DNA from: Druceiella hillmani
Lineage: Eukaryota; Arthropoda; Insecta; Lepidoptera; Hepialidae
DNA length: 64,000 bases
Direction of reading: 5' to 3'
NCBI GenBank assembly: GCA_039881145.1
Contig: JAYKKI010000076.1
Coordinates: 9,603,001-9,667,000 of the forward strand
In this document: piece after piece, positions 23,461 through 36,188 of the stretch
How positions within the stretch are numbered: position 1 is the first letter of the stretch
Layout: every line of letters begins with the position of its first letter
Made by a program: the position numbers and the translations under genes
Notes under the pieces: generated by a model
Databases searched by the model: none
Seen by the model: the letters and a program-made list of their open reading frames with translations, nothing else
What the model was told of the DNA's origin: nothing

Positions 23461-26460
23461 TTTCATTTTATGTACAATCTGTATCGTTTGACAGAGCTGG
23501 GTTTATATTTAGTGTAAAAAACGTATGTTTAGATATATATTGAAAATAAACAAAAGTTTTATTTCTCCCTTATTTTCCGAAGCTACAAAACTAGATATTA
23601 GGAAAAATCAGGGTTTTTAGAAATCTACATATAAGTTGCAGAAAAATTATAATGATGATATCATATTTTCGAAAAATCTATGACAGTACATATATGTTTC
23701 CCCTAATTAATTGTATCGTGTATGCATGGCTCAAGGGACTCTCGATGTTTTTCATTCGTGTTTTTAATACGAAGGTAGCCTATTGTATATATAGTTATGA
23801 CAGTGCTCTATTGAATTCAGGTGTATTTAGTTCAAATGTGATCTACTTTACGGCTGACAGTGTAAAAATTAAAAAAAAATCAAATCTAATAATGGCTAAA
23901 ATTTACAAACTCTAAATTTAATAATTAAATCAATTTTAAATAAAAACCTAACACCCCTTGATGGACCGATTCCACGGTCCATGTATCATAGACTATGTGC
24001 CATGTCTAGCATGTATGTATGCACTCATGTGTATTCCCTTGTAAAAAGCTCAGAGGCACTTTCAGTTTAGCACTCATACGCACACTCCAACGCACACAAA
24101 CATTTTTATTAAAAATGGAGTATCATTAAATTTTAGTAACTAAAGTATTGGAAATTTAATGGAACTGATCGGGTTCTCATTATAAGACAAATTCTTTGGA
24201 AAAGATCAAACAAGAATACATTAGACAATTTGAAGAAGAGTACCTTATATAAGCAGCTTTTCTGACAAATGGTAATAGGTCCAGTGCAAACATACATTAC
24301 TTACTTTCCACATATGTAGCATCTACTAAAATTATGGGTAGCTGGATAGCCCATTGTAAGCTTTGAAAATGTAGATACCTTTTCAGCTTTTTTTTGCAGT
24401 TCTGTTATTGACGCTTTCAAGTTTGATAGGCGTTTTCGCGCAGAACGACGGCTGAGATGATAAATTCCGGTAGATTCCGCCGATGTCAGCCAACACAGTT
24501 CGAAACAATGTAAACTCTGCATATTCCAATGTTATACATAAATATCCTTTTTAAGCAAAACATGTTTTTCCCCCAAATTATATCACAGTTCATATGAAAT
24601 AAACAACCTTCTCAAATGAGGTTAAAAATATGTTTGCTAATATTACATTATAAGTTGGCTGTACAACATGTAAACAATTACATTTTAAATGATTTGCTGG
24701 AAAATATGCATTCCGATAATGTCTAATAACCTATTTTGATGGTTCGATTTCACATTTTGAACATCATGAAATTTACTGGCCACCTTTACAGTAATTAAAA
24801 TACAATCGCATAAGACAAGGAAACACAAAATTTTATTATCCATCAAAAATGTATGTTTCAAACTATTCGATAGTTTTCTTGTACGGTGAAACAAAATAAT
24901 CCTAACCGCATTCGACACGGAAAACGGAATTTTTTTTAGAAGTAACCGCACTGCAGTTTTTTTCTATCCTCTCCACATTCTATTCTTTCTACCAACCGGT
25001 TAAGCTCAGTCGAGAATATAAATTAAAAACCTCCTTAAATCAAGTCATTAATTTGTTAATTCAGGACCGATGTATCATTTGAAGGAAAACACATGATGGA
25101 TCATGGGTTGCAGTTCAAGGAATTTCTCAGTAATTCTCAGTTTCTAAATTATAATTCGAAGAAGTAATATTAAAAAAATGTGGTAATTGTCTGTTTTAAT
25201 GTTACAAAGTTTAACTCTTGTTTCGTTTCGAAATTCGTCCGCTCAAAACTCAAAACTATTTGAATTTAGCGAAATCTGTCACATAGATAAACGTAAACGC
25301 AGATTTAAAAAGGAACCTATGAAAAGTATTGGAGATATTTAACACCCAAGGATCTATTCTTCGTCAAGACAAAATAGAAGTTCTGCAGACGTATTATAAC
25401 TACGGGCTGTAGAATGAAATAAAAAGACGAAAGTGCCAATTTACACAACTTTGAAAAATAAAGTAAAATACATTGGTAAAAATCTGTAAAACTTTATTTA
25501 TTCGTATAAACGTAAATAAAAAATCAAGTATTTGTGAAAGTTTAATCTAAAATAAATAAAAAAAATGAGGTCTACTTAATTTCGTATCCACAGTTAAAAA
25601 AAAAATATTGATTTATTCATGATTTTTAAATCGTTAACGCGACAATTAACGTTTATTCTCTATTTTCTTGTTTTTACGTTTAAGCATTTTTATTTTTATG
25701 TTTTGGAGTTTTGGAAAGAATAATCTGCAAGCTGTACTCAATTTTTTAAATACGCAGGTTATAATATTTCTTTAACCTTTTCCAATATTCAAAATGTTTC
25801 CAGTGACAGTCGTGTAGTCATGTATATTTTCAGAAAATTTTCATAATTGCATCCTAGTGTTAAGTATAAAGTCACATAGATCATTTATGTATGATATGAC
25901 ACATATGAAACTCTTTGTTTGAATTATTGCATCATGTGACGTGGAATATATAAAAGGGCATAGAAGTTTTAGGAGTATAATGTTACCCATAAACTTTTAG
26001 CATATTTTTATCTATTTTTTCTTTAATTCTTCCAATTTCTTAAATATAAATCTTAAATACAGTTAAAAGGGAGACTTCCATAAAATTATGCCTGCATGAC
26101 ACTGTCCTAATGCCATTATTGGCAAATTTATGTAAATATTTTCAGATACTATCTGTGATAGTCTTTGGAATTAATGTCGAAAATTGAGTTGGAAATCACG
26201 AATTGGCTGTTCGTCTTTTATATAAATTGAAGAAATAATATTTCATTAATTAAAATTTTACTGAAAAAATAAAGAAATTAAAACTGAAAAAAAATGTGAA
26301 GCTATGCACCAATTTATTATAATTGAATTGATAATTTTAATATCATTACATATTAACACTACTACTACATATTAACCATGCTTGCATCGGTAACTTTTCG
26401 ATTTTGTAACCGCTAATCGATCTGTAATAATGACACATACCACGATTAAGCCGTACGAAA
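23461..26460. other. Intergenic, no gene supported
   Basis: Several unsupported short frames: 23652-23915 (+, 87 codons), 24301-24522 (minus, ends CYICGK), 24685-24951 (minus), and a 47-codon frame at 25199-25342 (+) with a basic HIDKRKRRFKKEPMK stretch. None has recognisable homology or gene architecture. Confidence 0.45.
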
Positions 26461-26517
26461 CATATATATATATATGTATATATAAATATGTATATATATA
26501 TATATATATACACATAC

Positions 26518-26565
<48 letters not shown>
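26461..26565. repeat. (TA)n microsatellite, compound
   Basis: Interrupted TA tract with TATG and ACATACATAA interruptions. Frames on both strands read IYIYIY and are artefacts. Confidence 0.95.
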
Positions 26566-26566
<1 letters not shown>

Positions 26567-26872
26567 TATATTTTTTTTTCTTTTTCAATTTTTTTGTTAT
26601 ATATATATTATTTTGGGGTGTATGATGTATGTGTACGTATATCCGAATATAGATATTGTTTTTTGAATTATTGCCTCTTTCTTTACATGTTTGTGTGTCT
26701 GTGATTGTTCGAATACGCATCAAATAAAGATTACGGATTCTAATCAGAACGACTCAATATTTGAAAAAGTAATAATTATTTGAAGCAATACACACTTTTT
26801 ATTTCATCGGAATTGCGATCACAAGGCTTAGGCTTTTATTACGATTTATGCATTTTTTAAATTAATATTTTC

Positions 26873-26915
26873 AATAATTTATTTACATTTTTTTTAAAAA
26901 TGTAAATAAATTATT
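26873..26915. repeat. Perfect hairpin 1 of a three-hairpin cluster
   Basis: 20-bp arms (AATAATTTATTTACATTTTT and its exact complement) with a 3-nt loop TTT. Confidence 0.9.
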
Positions 26916-26941
26916 TAAAAAATTTGTTTACATTCCACCTT

Positions 26942-26972
26942 AAAAAACATGTTTACTAGAAACATGTTTTTT
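26942..26972. repeat. Perfect hairpin 2 of the cluster
   Basis: 13-bp arms AAAAAACATGTTT / AAACATGTTTTTT with a 5-nt loop ACTAG. Confidence 0.9.
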
Positions 26973-26992
26973 TATAATGGTATACCTTAAAA

Positions 26993-27063
26993 TAATCCTA
27001 CTGTTATTTTAAGGTTATTAGCAAATAATATTTGCTAATAACCTTAAAATAACAGTAGGATTA
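26993..27063. repeat. Perfect palindrome 3 of the cluster, 35-bp arms
   Basis: Left arm 26993-27027 starts TAATCCTACTGTTATTTTAA and ends AGCAAATA; right arm 27029-27063 is its exact complement. Only one unpaired base (27028) lies at the centre. The TTAGCAAA...TTTGCTAA apex resembles the apex of the hairpin family whose right arm follows six bases later. Confidence 0.92.
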
Positions 27064-27068
27064 AGAAT

Positions 27069-27158
27069 GAAGATGTAATACAACGAAACTAGACTAGGTC
27101 GTGGTAAAGAACTTAAAGAAAGTAGAAGTAATACTCTCACATAGTTTAATTTAATTGG
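27069..27158 (+). repeat. Hairpin-family element, copy E (degenerate right arm)
   Basis: Runs from GAAGATGTAATACAACGAAA through GGTCGTGGTAAAGAACTTAA to TTTAATTTAATTGGG, with small indels. The left arm seen in other copies is replaced by the palindrome at 26993-27063. Confidence 0.75.
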
Positions 27159-28541
27159 GAAAAAGTTTTTGTAATTTCTATAGTTCCCAAAAAATTTATT
27201 TATCCGTTGGTAAGAATTAACGTCAGTTGCAGAAATCAATTTTTTTTAAACTTCCTTAATTACGCAAAATTAATGTAGCAAAAAAAAAGAATATCTATCA
27301 TTTAAAATTATCTTTATTCTGATATTCGTTTCGATAAATTATAACTTAATTACTCATCGCAAAATATCATAAAAAAAATTAAAAGCTTAAAAACGTTCAC
27401 GTACGGTTGTGAAGGAAAATTATGTAAACATATATTTAAACAGATAATATAATAACCAAAAATACTGAACTATTTTATTGTCCAGAACATGTAAATAATA
27501 TTAAATGTTCACCTATTTAATAATTTTTTTCTCAGCAATAAACAAGTAAATGAATTGATAAAAGCTACATTTGTGACCAAAAAGAGCGAACAAAGCTTAT
27601 AAGAATTTGAATTCGTATTGACTTTCCAATACACTAAATCGTAACAGAATATAAAAGAAATAACGACATAAATGTTAAATTCAATGGCCTGCATTCATCA
27701 GGATATTTCGAGCTGGTTTATCTTGGAGGCTTTATCATAGACATATCAAGAAATTCATGAAAAGAGATTCTTGGTCAACTCTATTTTCATTTAACATTTT
27801 CTTCTGAGACTTGTCCATCAACATCTAACTTGGTAACTTTTATAAGAACATTGTCATTCTGCAAAAAATCGTCGCACCAAAGCAGTTAGAAATTTCTCCC
27901 TGAGAATCCTCCGAGAGGTGAATTAGAATAAGTGCTATTGAAATATTGTATACGGCAAGCAAGCAACTATAAATGGAATCTCCCTTGACTGTACAGTGAA
28001 TCGCATAGAAGAATCTAGCGGGACAAAATTATTTCATTGATTTTATTTATTAATTTAATCACAGCTAATGCAATACAAAACAAAAAGTCAAATCGAAGGC
28101 TCAGAAAATGAAAAATTTAAGCTTAATTTTATTTTTAATATTCATTGACAAAATTATTTTCTATACGAAATAATCATTTGACATTACATAATTTTAAAGA
28201 GTTATATTCACTACCACTAAAATAAAAAATAAGTATATTTACATATAAAGCATTACATTAAATAAAAAATACGTAAAAGTAAAAGTAAAACAACATATAG
28301 AACTTAAACAAAAAAAGGTAACTTTGTAGGTAACTGATGTACGTAGTTATATATTATCGTAGTACAAAGATGGAAAGCATATTATAATGTTTGTAATTTG
28401 TATATGTTAGTGAGATGAATGTGGCTTCTAAGATGTGCGAGTTTAGAGCAAAATTACCATTAATTTAACAATAATCATCAATTCCTGATTCACCATCATC
28501 ACTCAACCATACATTTAAATTGATATCAAATAATCTACCTG
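27159..28541. other. Intergenic, nothing recognised
   Basis: AT-rich. Minus frames at 27018-27239 and 27509-27694 have no recognisable features, and the first overlaps the palindrome. Confidence 0.5.
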
Positions 28542-28932
28542 ATTATAATAACGAAAATTAAATTACTTGATTCCTGATGGGGTACTAAATAATAAAATTT
28601 AGCAATTCAATCAGCAATTTACCTACAACTTGCGGAAAATATTTCTAAGCTAGTTAAATTATTGATCAAAAGTAACTGTAGGCATTTTAAAAATATCGTG
28701 TTTGTGTCAATACGTGACCTCTTCCTGGTATGCTGCTCATTATAATAACGAAAATTAAATTACTTGATTCCTGATGGGGTACTAAATAATAAAATTTAGC
28801 AATTCAATCAGCAATTTACCTACAACTTGCGGAAAATATTTCTAAGCTAGTTAAATTATTGATCAAAAGTAACTGTAGGCATTTTAAAATTTCGTGTTTG
28901 TGTCAATACGTGACCTCTTCCTGGTATGCTGC
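28542..28932 (+). repeat. Recent 197-bp tandem duplication
   Basis: Unit 1 (28542-28738) and unit 2 (28739-28932) are nearly identical, from ATTATAATAACGAAAATTAA through TGACCTCTTCCTGGTATGCT. The main difference is a small indel (TTTTAAAAATATCG against TTTTAAAATTTCG). No open frame spans it. Confidence 0.93.
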
Positions 28933-29118
28933 CCTCGTTTCTGATCCCGTGGACTTCTTTGAAAACTTGCCCAACCTGAAGAAGGGAAGGTTCCATTACT
29001 TTCATACTATGCACTAATATCTCGTGTTTAGTAAGTACATGCGCTACGATTACAAATTTAAATTTAAACTTCCGGTTTCAAAATGCTTTTTTAAGTCAAT
29101 ATAATTTATACCATATCC

Positions 29119-29207
29119 TGTGTGTATGTGTGTGTGTGTATGTGCATATGTGCTTGCGTGCGTGCTTGCGTGCGTGCTTACGTACATTCATGCCTGCGTG
29201 CGTAGGT
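29119..29207. repeat. Alternating purine/pyrimidine tract (TG, TGCGTGCT units)
   Basis: TGTGTGTATGTGTGTG passes into repeated CTTGCGTGCGTG and CTTACGTACATT units. Simple sequence that is Z-DNA-prone and far more GC-rich than its surroundings. Confidence 0.85.
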
Positions 29208-30417
29208 GCGTTCAGGTCCCTCATATTTCTGATTTTTACATTTGAAGTATATCCATTTCAAGTATCAAAATAATAAATATCAAGTATATAAATCTAGAAA
29301 TGAATTTTGACCTTATCAGACATGGTTCAAAAACTTAAACCATAAATCGTTTTTGTTATCGATAATTTTATAGAATATTTCTGAAACAAAATTGAAGCAA
29401 TTAGCGTGTGCACGAAATATGCAGTAGAGTCAAGGCTAACGCTAATAAAATTATTTGTAAGTTCAAAAATAAAATAAAGACATTATGAGCAAAGTGGCTG
29501 TACAGTTTTCTTTATATTGGTCGTTTATATTATACTAACAAATTTATATATATTTTATTCATATCCACTGTAACGTGAATTACAATATTGCAATACAATA
29601 AAAAAAAGACTATCGCATTTTACTCCATTCTACAGACATGTTATTTTACTTGCGTTAATCTATAAATTTGATTTAATGCTCGGTGGTGCATTCATTCAAA
29701 TACATTATATTATTATTGACGTACAAATAACTTTATTATATTTAATCATTAAATATATATTTATTTTTTAAAATAACTTTTAAAGATTCAGTGTATCCAA
29801 CACACTTTTCGTGATGAAGTTTTTGTATGAAGAAACATGTATAAATTCCATTTGAGAAGTTTTTTTGTCGAATTCGGAAGGCATAATTTAATGTATATTC
29901 CTCACCAAGAAAAATGGAATACTAATACATCTTTGAAGGCAAGTTTAAAAACTTAATATTTGGGAAAAAAATATAATATAAATTTGTTTATACTATATTT
30001 AAACTCGAAAGTTGGTTTTCCTTTTAGGCCCAACACTGACGGCCAGCACTAATTTTTCCGACAATAATCGGTGTAATTGAAAGTAATTCGTCTGCCTTGC
30101 ACGTTAGGGAAAAGTACTGAAAAAGTCTCTAATTGTAATAATAATACCCTTAGTCCATTCGTCTAACAGGGGCCTCCAGCTCACAAACAGGATAAACGGT
30201 ACAATACAAATTTAACAAAATAATAGTTCTTTGGTTCAAAACAGAACTTTCTGTTCAAGTAATAAAATTTATGATAATTTGGGGGTGTTCAGATATAAAA
30301 TATGAGAATGAATAAATTATACCGTTTATTTATTTAAACAAATTGTATGAAGACTTTACAGACTAAACACAATGATATACAACCATAGGTGCGACTAAGA
30401 AATCGAAATTTCCATCC
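29208..30417. other. Intergenic, nothing recognised
   Basis: AT-rich, without repeats or coding signal. Confidence 0.55.
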
Positions 30418-30660
30418 ATGCTCCGTAATAAGGAAAAAAGGAAGGTGCCAAGAAGTCAACAGTATGGGTGATTTTCATCAACGAATGCATCCAAAATTTG
30501 CATCAAACGAACAAGAGATTTATTACGGTTAAACCGCATTGAATAGAAATTTGTAGCAATCATTGAAGATAATTTGTGCAAGGCAATTGATGCAGTAACT
30601 AAAGATAATTTGTACAGTAAAAACAGCAATGTAATTCTTCAAGTGGCCAAAGAGGAGTAA
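30418..30660 (+). pseudogene. Possible degenerate coding segment, unknown family
   Basis: From the ATG at 30418 the frame stays coding-like for 80 codons, interrupted by only two stops. Segments include MLRNKEKRKVPRSQQYG, FSSTNASKICIKRTRDLLR and KFVAIIEDNLCKAIDAVTKD. Composition is varied and less AT-driven than surrounding frames. I cannot name a family. It may be a decayed gene or transposon fragment, or chance. Confidence 0.2.
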
Positions 30661-31052
30661 GGGGAAGAATGGCACCACTATTTATGGCTATAGTTGGATA
30701 GTTTTTAGAAAAATTCTATTTACAAAACTTTGTGAATAGTAATAGAATACTTCGTAGAGTGTAAAAATTTGTGAACATAGAATTTATCTTAGAACATTTA
30801 TTTTTTTACAATTATTATATTACATGCATATAAGTTATATTATAATTAATTTTTTTTATACTATAATAAATTATATTATAATAAAATTATATTATATATT
30901 GAATTGCCAGCGAACCACCCAAGACTAATGCATTTGAAATGAGTTTTTTTTATATTTTTTATGAAGTTTTTCATACGAATTTATTTAAAACAATTTTACG
31001 ATTTTCTCGTAGTAACAATGTGCATGCGACAATGTGCAATTACACCGAAAGC

Positions 31053-31059
<7 letters not shown>
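30661..31059. other. Intergenic, very A/T-rich
   Basis: TTATATTATAATTA-type sequence around 30815-30900; no gene. Confidence 0.55.

Positions 31060-31117
<58 letters not shown>
31060..31117. repeat. (TA)n microsatellite
   Basis: TA tract with a single TATG interruption. Overlapping IYIYIY frames on both strands are artefacts. Confidence 0.95.
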
Positions 31118-32318
31118 GTAAGTATTTCTGTATAAACAGACTGATAACATATAAACAAATAAACCAATAGTTAAAAATTATAAAAAGATTCAATACCATT
31201 TATAGCTATGGAAATACAGTAATAATTTTATTTTATTTCACTTTTCAGGGTTTTTTTGTAACGAATAGTAGAATATTTATAATTTTTTTATATGTTTCCA
31301 CCCCTCCCATAGCCTTATATGATTAGATATTTGAAAATATCAGATGATAATGAAATATTTAATAAACAGAAAATGAAAGACGGAATACTTTGAAATGCAA
31401 TCAATGAATTTCATGAAAAAAGAAACATATGTTATACAGTTTCAAAATAAAAAATTGCGGGTTCTTTAATTTCACAGACCAGTGTAGTTACATTGGCTAG
31501 TAAATGTAAGAAAATAATATAAAAAGTTTCAACGGTTTCTGAAAAAATCACTGTAAAATTTAAGATTTCACCAATAAAAAATATTACATTTTTTTAGGGA
31601 AAAAATACCTGTATGAATTGTGGATATGTGCTCTAGTACATCTTGCATATCAATTTTAAGAAACTTTATTTAAAACTGATTCTCAGCATGAATTCAGATG
31701 TTTTAGATAAATATTGGAAATACGTATAACATCTACATATTAAAATAGATTTTTAATCCTTTCAATGAAAAAAGCAGCTAAATCTATAATTAATATACCA
31801 ATATAGCAAATATTTTAATAGTCATTTTTTTGTGAAAGTTTTGGACGCAAGTTTCATTGATTTTATAGAATTCAAAAGGATTTGAACATACAAACTAAAT
31901 GAACGGTATTTTCTGATTGTGTACATTTCCAAAATCATTGATTTATCTTAAAATATTTCCTTTCATTTTCATTTTTAATTTGGAACGGAGTTATTCAACG
32001 TAAAGGAGTACATTCATCTGAATATTATTTAAAAGTAAATAATAAATAGAATACAATAATATGACTTTTTGAATTTGTATCTGTATGCTGTGCATTTGCT
32101 TGAACATGCATCACAATGCTAATGGTTCAACACAGATATAGTTTTTTGACGAGCATAAGAGGTTCAGAATTTTTTTTAATTCTTTTAGTGATCGTTTCAA
32201 AGACACAGCGGAAGGCAGCAATTGTTACGCACTTTTTTCCGAAAAGCGTTTTACAAACAAATTATGTTTTTTGAATTAACAAGTTTTCATTTGATTTAAA
32301 GTTTTTCACTTTCCGCTT
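31118..32318. other. Intergenic, nothing recognised
   Basis: AT-rich, no coding or repeat signal. Confidence 0.55.
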
Positions 32319-32352
32319 TATATACCTTAATCGATCCCAATATAAATTTCAA

Positions 32353-32550
32353 ATGTTTTCATTTTTAATTGGACTCCTTTTCTTGATAAACCTTAACATC
32401 GTTCTAGCATTACCTTTAGTAATGTTGCTCTCTAATGTTATTTCTGAAAAAGCGGCGACACTAAGGTTATTTTATAACAACTCGTTAAATATTAAATATT
32501 TCGATAATTTAAATAAACCCACAGAGGGATATACAAAACACAGATGCTAA
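32353..32550 (+). CDS. Possible secreted small protein or first exon
   Basis: A 65-codon ATG frame. The first 20 residues, MFSFLIGLLFLINLNIVLAL, form a convincing signal peptide with likely cleavage after the Ala-rich boundary. The remainder (about 45 residues) contains one Cys at the C-terminus (YTKHRC) and matches no family I know. A TATATA box (32319-32324) lies only 29 bp before the ATG, so transcription from it would start almost at the ATG. An AAG|GTTATT (about 32462) could be a splice donor, making this a first exon. Hydrophobic N-termini also arise by chance in T-rich DNA. Confidence 0.25.
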   Translation: MFSFLIGLLFLINLNIVLALPLVMLLSNVISEKAATLRLFYNNSLNIKYFDNLNKPTEGYTKHRC

Positions 32551-32569
32551 ATTAATACTCATTTTTTAA

Positions 32570-33240
32570 ATTACCTGTTCTAAATTTTCTATATGTGCTG
32601 GAAAGTTTGGACTTGCAAATGGTTCGTTGTTATTCACGATTTCAAACATCTGCAGATGTTGGAATTAAATCCCCGGAAATATGGATATACCAACCCTACC
32701 ATCTTGCAATTTAAAGATTTATATATGGGTAATATGAAAATATTATTATTACATGCATAATCTACACTAAATAGCCCATAACTAGAAAACAAACAACAAA
32801 ACTAAACAATATTTTAATCGTTATTTAACATTAAACATTTGAATTAGTTTCATATATTTAATGATGCAAATCATTTACTATCTTCGACTTTTAAGTATAC
32901 GTAAACTTTCTCATTATAGTTTTTAAATAGAAATGTAAAAACTAACTTCAGCGGATAAAGTTAATTTAGTGCTAAATTAATGGTCGTACCAATAAAATTT
33001 GAACTATTTCACCCATAATCACTCAACTATGTGAATTAGGCAATCACTAGTTAAATTATTTTGTAAAAGCCTAAATAATTTGCATATTAAGTTTGACTTT
33101 CGCTTAATATGAATATAAATTATTATTATTTGGTACATAGTCACATTACCTATTATTTAATGTGGTTTATGTAAATATTTCGTGAAACACTCTACTTTCC
33201 AAGAACATTTCACATCGGTGATAATATTTAGCAATATACA
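32570..33240. repeat. Diverged dispersed repeat, copy 1
   Basis: Landmarks shared with 37190-37740: GTTGGAATTAAAT, ATATTATTATTACATGCA, ATAGCCCA, AATATTTTAATCGTTATT, AGTTAATTTAGTGCTAAATTA. The later half also matches 33650-33960 (CTAAATAATTTG, ATTTAAT(G/T)TGGTTT). Confidence 0.7.
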
Positions 33241-33649
33241 AGTGTAAAAGATTATTTTGCATAATTAGACTTCAGTGGAACAAAAACTTCTTTTATTAAA
33301 AGTTTTCATTTGATTGCGAAAGTACACCTTAACTTGGATGCACTCTCCTGAAGTAACACTAAAACAACCTCCTCATATATATCGAAGCGAACGAACTAAC
33401 AGTTGGACATATGCTGAATGGCAATCATAATGTTATATCCAGATGATGATGTGGAAACTGGATTCCTTACCGATTACGTACACTTATGAACTTTACTTAT
33501 GATACTTTTTCTCCAGGATTATACCGTTATTACTTTGTCCTAAATAAGGTACCATGTTGTAAAATTGTGTCTTGTAACCTTAGCTTTTAAATAATAAAAT
33601 CTATAACAATTAAAACATAATCTTATACATATAGGTATATAGACATTTG
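33241..33649. other. Intergenic between repeat copies
   Basis: AT-rich, no gene seen. Confidence 0.5.
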
Positions 33650-33820
33650 TCTACACTATTGGGTTCTTTTGCTATAGCTATTAACAAATTATTCAAATGG
33701 AACAATACATTTTGAGCTATTTTACTTATGATCCCCTATCTGTGTAATTTAAGCAATCGCTAATTAATTTATTGGTATAAGCCTAAATAATTTGTATGTG
33801 AAACTTTACTCCCGCTTAAT

Positions 33821-33864
<44 letters not shown>

Positions 33865-33960
33865 CGCCATATTATATACTATTTAATTTGGTTTGAGTGA
33901 ATTTCCGTGAAATATTCAACGTTCTAATAATAATCCACAACGATGGTAACATTCAGCGAA
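33650..33960. repeat. Diverged dispersed repeat, copy 2 (partial)
   Basis: Homologous to the second half of 32570-33240: GAGCTATTTTACTTATGATC, TGTGTAATTTAAGCAATCGC and GCCTAAATAATTTG. A TA microsatellite (33823-33856) lies within it. Confidence 0.65.
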
Positions 33961-34490
33961 CTATTATAAATAACAGATATACTATACAAAGAGAATTGAA
34001 AAGAATGACTTATTAAAATATGGACACTTTCTGACCTATAAAAGTTTCGGTAATTTGATTCCGATAAAATTCGTAGTAAATTTAGTATCGTTTGTTATTC
34101 TGCTCACATCTATTGAAAAAATTCCTTTCCTTTGAAAGGTATGAAATATTAATTTATATTATTTGTATATTCAGTAAATATTCCACTATTAAAATCTCTT
34201 CTTTAATATACTAACTAAAAATATTGTTCTTTACACTTTATAAACTTATGATATATTTCTTAAACTCTAACAACTACGATATAAATTTTGTTTCTAACCC
34301 TAATTATTAATATAAATTATTAATATCTAGACACTAAGCGACAGGATATAACGCAAGTAATCGACGTGAGTAAAGGTAATGATTGTATTAATTCCACGTA
34401 AAAAATATAGTGGAATGTCGGAAAAGTCTAAATGCGTTAAAAATGCAGAAGGTTGCACATTTGTAAATAATAAAAAATATCCCTAGATAA
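33961..34490. other. Intergenic, nothing recognised
   Basis: AT-rich, no signal. Confidence 0.5.
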
Positions 34491-34748
34491 TGTTTCAACT
34501 ATTTAATAAAGAATTGATAAAAGAAATGCAACACTAATATTGCATTAAAGGGATAGAGAAGGGTTAAATACTGATTTATTTACTGGAGTGACAAAATTGC
34601 TAAATAGAGAACTATCGACAAATTTCTCAATTAAGGTTTTCGAAAGAGAATAGGGGATTTTTTAAAAAAAAATTAACTTTTCGCCACCCCTCTAATGCAA
34701 TATTGATATTGTATTTCTTTTATCAATTCTTCATTAAATAATTGAAAC
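34491..34748. mobile_element. Foldback MITE, about 62-bp terminal inverted repeats
   Basis: Left end (34491-34553) TGTTTCAACTATTTAATAAA, GAATTGATAAAAGAAATG, AATATTGCATTAAAGGG; the right end (34687-34748) is its reverse complement with about 85-90% identity by eye. There is a spacer of about 130 bp and no coding capacity. Target-site duplication not resolved, so the superfamily is not assigned. Confidence 0.8.
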
Positions 34749-36188
34749 CTTTTTAAAGAATGTTAATTTTATATTGATTCTTATCCGCAAAGACAATGAT
34801 AAAGTAATAATTTATATTTTATTATAATGTTACATGCCCATGAATGCATAGAAGTTGCTGAAAAGCAACATTAGAAAGTACTTGGAACTTAGCATTTACA
34901 TAAATAACCAAAGGATTTTGGGTATCAAGACCTCAAATTGCACAGAAATATTACAGGGATATGATGCTAAGATATTAGATAAGATATACGAAAAGGCTTG
35001 AGAGTAATATTGACCATCAAATTTCATATATTTTATCGTAAATCGAATCGATCCATAGGGCATTGCATTCGAAAACATTCCAAGCCCTTGAAATCACTTG
35101 CAAAATAAATAAATTATGGCTATTTGAGTTTTATAATAGCTCAAACCAATTATAAATAAAAAAAGTAAATATTTCAATATAAGTGTTAAAGTTCAACATT
35201 ACAATGTGATATAAAAAATCATATTGTTTTCTTATTGTTTTCAAGGTCAAATAAAACTCAATATACAACCATGCCTAAGTTTTTTTATTATTTTGGAATA
35301 AATTGAAAAATATAATCGATACTCAATCGTTTTCCGATTCTTCGTCGATAAAGAGCGACATTGCGTACATTTTTGACAGATGATAGACAATTTTGTATTT
35401 TGATTAATCAATGGATAGTGTCCCAAATTATTATACGTATTATGACCTCAAAGCCACAAGAAGATTTTCATATCATTTCAAACGTTAGCACGATAAATAT
35501 ATAACTACCATATTTATGTTATAAAAAAGTCGTTTTATCCATCAATGTGATACATTTATAAATAGTTCGGCCGATATAAATTATTTCCATACTTGGGAAC
35601 TCACTTTGTTCAACGGATTTCTTTCAAGATTTTCATTGTAAATGTGGATAACAAATCCGTAAAACATAAGTCGTGCGATTTAAAAGTAGTTCTAGTATAC
35701 TATAGATAATTACATATTGCCTAAAGCGCACTGTGATAAAATTCAGTGCGGATTATCTCCGCAAAATATGTGAACAATATGAAAATGTGTGAAAAAAAAC
35801 GCATGCGGATTTTAATTTGTAGCATTCTACAGATTTATTGCGATGAATTTCCGCACAGATTTTTTTGCACTATGCAGTTGTATGAAGCCCCACGCATTGA
35901 GGAAAACAAACCGCGCGGGAGCCTCCTCAGGCCCCACTCCACATTCGTTCTCTGGACACGGAGGAGGGATGTTGTTGTTCAGCGAATCTCCTGATATAAG
36001 TATTAAAAAACTTTCCAGCTCTCATTGTCCCGTCTCCAACTCGCATTTTTTAGTTAATTTTGGAGACCAAAATTCTGATTATTTTTTTTTTTTCATTCTC
36101 TAATAGCGGAAGAATATTCGGATACGTACGAAAATCATCATATGTTATAAAAAAATAACTTGTCGAGTGGAATTCGCACTGATAGAGT
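34749..36188. other. Intergenic with a GC-richer patch
   Basis: 35880-35970 (GAGGAAAACAAACCGCGCGG; CACGGAGGAGGGATG) is much less AT-rich than the surroundings. Two overlapping plus frames (35746-35994; 35843-36103) cross it, but neither shows a known domain and both lack gene architecture. Confidence 0.45.

Noticed and set aside
24301..24522. Minus frame ending CYICGK as a zinc-finger exon
   Set aside because: A single Cys pair at the very end is not enough, and no partner exon was found.
25199..25342. 47-codon frame with a basic cluster KRKRRFKK
   Set aside because: Too short and without context to support a gene; recorded only within the intergenic note.
26346..26723. 125-codon minus frame and similar IYIYIY frames elsewhere
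   Set aside because: Encoded by TA microsatellites, not genes.
35746..36103. Two overlapping plus frames in a GC-richer patch
   Set aside because: Overlapping frames with no known domain; GC content alone explains their length.
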